Of a stretch of DNA of 8,567 nucleotides, positions 7,803 through 8,567 are shown piece by piece. The position numbers were made by a program, and so were the translations under genes. The stretch spans positions 16,953 to 25,519 of the forward strand of contig DIPB01000022.1 in the NCBI GenBank assembly GCA_002426275.1. The letters are read 5' to 3'. Position 1 is the first letter of the stretch. The number at the start of each line of letters is the position of its first letter. This DNA is from Firmicutes bacterium UBA5499 (GTDB lineage Bacteria > Bacillota > DTU084). The notes under the pieces are model-generated. The model saw only the letters and a program-made list of their open reading frames with translations, had not been told where the DNA came from and searched no databases.

Positions 7803-8198
7803 CTATTCTAGGCCGTAAAATTCATGGTAACGTAGCGTTTTGGAATTCTCAAAGGCCAAATCAAGCAGTATCTCCATTTTTTTCAAGTTATCCACAGGCG
7901 GGTTCATCACAAATGTGAACAAGTTTAAATATCCCTGCATTTTGTCACGGTCAAAACTTTCGTGCGCATAAAGGAAGTTTTTTAGCAAATAATGGATTCT
8001 GTTCATCGGGTTATCCTTGTCGCTAAGCTTCTTTATTTCACGGGAATCATAGACGATGCTTTCAAGCTTCAATTCCCTGATCAGCTTCCGGTGCGCGTTC
8101 TCTTTGTCGTGTATCAACGTGGAGCCAGGCTCTATGTGGTCCTTGAACGACTCATAGGTTTTCTTTTGTGACGAGATTGTCCCAGGTGTCGTGGAATT
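7803..8198 (-). pseudogene. C-terminal fragment of an ISXO2/IS1595-like DDE transposase
   Basis: The minus-strand frame is open from just after an in-frame TGA (8199-8201) to TAG (7803-7805), 131 codons. It is better read from this upstream limit than from the TTG at 8117, because the family-like residues KKTYESFKDHIEPGSTLIHD begin before that codon. HDKENAH resembles the region of the second catalytic Asp. NRIHYLLKNFL followed by MQGYLNLFTFVMN resembles the conserved tail with the third catalytic position in ISXO2-like transposases. The N-terminal zinc ribbon and first catalytic Asp are missing. A neighbouring frame (LSEAANVKFHDTWDNL, about 8172-8220) may carry the preceding segment, which would imply a frameshift near 8176. 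Certainly non-functional. The family assignment is from remembered sequence pattern, so moderate. Confidence 0.6.
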
Positions 8199-8224
8199 TC
8201 ACATTCGCAGCCTCACTCAATATT

Positions 8225-8466
8225 TCACGCTATAGCTGCCTGCTCTTTGATTCCCAAGTAGGCGCTGAGCTTCAAACTAAGCGAGAAAACATCTTTATAA
8301 CCGGGGACACGATTGAATCGTTCTTCAGCCAAGAGAGCTCCTGCCGCAGCCCATCTTAATGCTTGCTCTCCGCTCTGCCAGTTATTCACGTTATGGATAT
8401 AGCTACGAATCATGCTGAAAGCTGACTCAATAACATTGGTGTTCGTTAGTGCCATCTTTCCCGAAT
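8225..8466 (-). pseudogene. C-terminal fragment of a Mutator/IS256-like transposase
   Basis: The frame ends at TGA (8225-8227). It carries TNTNVIESAFSMIRSY, the typical TN-x-IES block with the third catalytic Glu of Mutator/IS256-type transposases, then NVNNWQSGEQALRWAAAG and the tail AEERFNRVPGYKD. Homology can be followed upstream only to about SGKMALTNTN. Beyond roughly 8466 the same frame reads through the promoter and leader of a different element and gives unrelated residues, although it stays open to 8554 with an ATG there. The N-terminal three quarters of the transposase, including the first two catalytic Asp, is therefore missing, apparently removed or separated by the insertion that begins at about 8467. 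Confidence 0.75.
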
Positions 8467-8494
8467 TGATAGACAGAAAAACATTCGTTATAAT
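8466..8494 (+). promoter_or_regulatory. Near-consensus sigma-70 promoter
   Basis: TTGATA (8466-8471, one mismatch to TTGACA), a 17-base spacer and TATAAT (8489-8494, perfect) are followed about 6 bases later by the SD of the next open frame. Transcription would begin near 8501, leaving a leader of only about 17 bases. Confidence 0.65.
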
Positions 8495-8500
8495 GGAAAG

Positions 8501-8508
8501 AGGGAGGA
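8501..8508 (+). promoter_or_regulatory. Ribosome binding site of the third insertion sequence
   Basis: AGGGAGGA ends 9 bases before the ATG at 8518, a good Shine-Dalgarno and spacing. It supports the short frame at the window edge being a real gene start. Confidence 0.6.
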
Positions 8509-8517
8509 ATAGAAGAA

Positions 8518-8567
8518 ATGGGGAGCACAAGTCAGAAACGAGGGGCACCCCCACGATACGACGAAGC
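8518..8567 (+). CDS. N-terminus of a probable transposase (IS3 OrfA-like), 3' truncated by the window
   Basis: Seventeen codons are visible, starting MGSTSQKRGAPPRYDE with a further codon begun before the edge. The basic Arg/Lys-rich opening followed by RYDE is typical of IS3-family OrfA proteins just before their helix-turn-helix, but so short a stretch is not diagnostic. The consensus-like promoter, the SD at 8501-8508 and the position at the break of another transposase argue that it is a real mobile-element gene. It is oriented opposite to both transposase fragments. Confidence 0.5.
   Translation, partial: MGSTSQKRGAPPRYDE

Larger units (their letters stand above)
8467..8567 (+). mobile_element. 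Left end of a third insertion sequence (continues beyond the window)
   Basis: Mutator-type transposase homology stops at about 8466. The sequence then starts TGATAGACAG, carries a promoter and RBS, and opens a new frame in the opposite direction. A TG start and an OrfA-like opening fit the IS3 family, but the exact boundary, the inverted repeat partner and the target duplication are outside what can be checked here. Confidence 0.45.

Noticed and set aside
8168..8359. Plus-strand open frame opposite the two transposase fragments
   Set aside because: It is antisense to family-like minus-strand coding sequence, has no SD, and gives a composition without recognisable features.
8467..8554. N-terminal extension of the IS256-like fragment to the ATG at 8554
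   Set aside because: This part of the minus-strand frame is antisense to the promoter, RBS and first codons of the third element and shows no transposase similarity; it is a chance fusion.

Overview
The window looks like a bacterial genome fragment, by eye of roughly balanced base composition, from a carbohydrate-degrading, probably diderm (Gram-negative-type) organism. The clues are a FlgD-like Ig domain at the end of a multi-domain secreted protein, a style common in the FCB group and in several uncultured candidate phyla, and large secreted glycoside-hydrolase-like proteins with a lipobox or signal peptide, as seen in PVC and FCB polymer degraders. The phylum cannot be fixed from the sequence alone.

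Positions 1 to about 7690 form one plus-strand transcription unit. It starts inside a secreted modular protein (carbohydrate-binding-like modules, four Fn3-like repeats, FlgD-like Ig end; 5' end outside the window). Seventeen bases later, behind a strong Shine-Dalgarno, comes a predicted lipoprotein with a clan GH-A type (GH5-like) barrel. After a 65-74 base gap containing a hairpin follows its paralogue, a second GH-A-like enzyme with an ordinary Sec signal peptide. A strong intrinsic terminator with a perfect 14-bp stem sits 6 bases after the last stop codon. The two enzymes share their core and C-terminal domain but have unrelated-looking N-terminal modules. The simplest reading is a small polysaccharide-degradation operon: one enzyme tethered to a membrane, one secreted, and a multi-domain binding protein or enzyme next to them. 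The substrate is not identifiable from sequence.

From about 7690 to the end the window is a mobile-element graveyard. It holds a 3' fragment of a DDE transposase resembling ISXO2/IS1595-like proteins (minus strand), a 3' fragment of a Mutator/IS256-like transposase (minus strand), and the first 17 codons of what looks like a third insertion sequence (plus strand) that cuts the second. The third has a near-consensus sigma-70 promoter and a good Shine-Dalgarno. No RNA genes, CRISPR array, integrase or phage genes were seen. I found no clear evidence of a wholly new type of system; the paralogous enzyme pair with exchanged N-terminal modules is the most interesting item.
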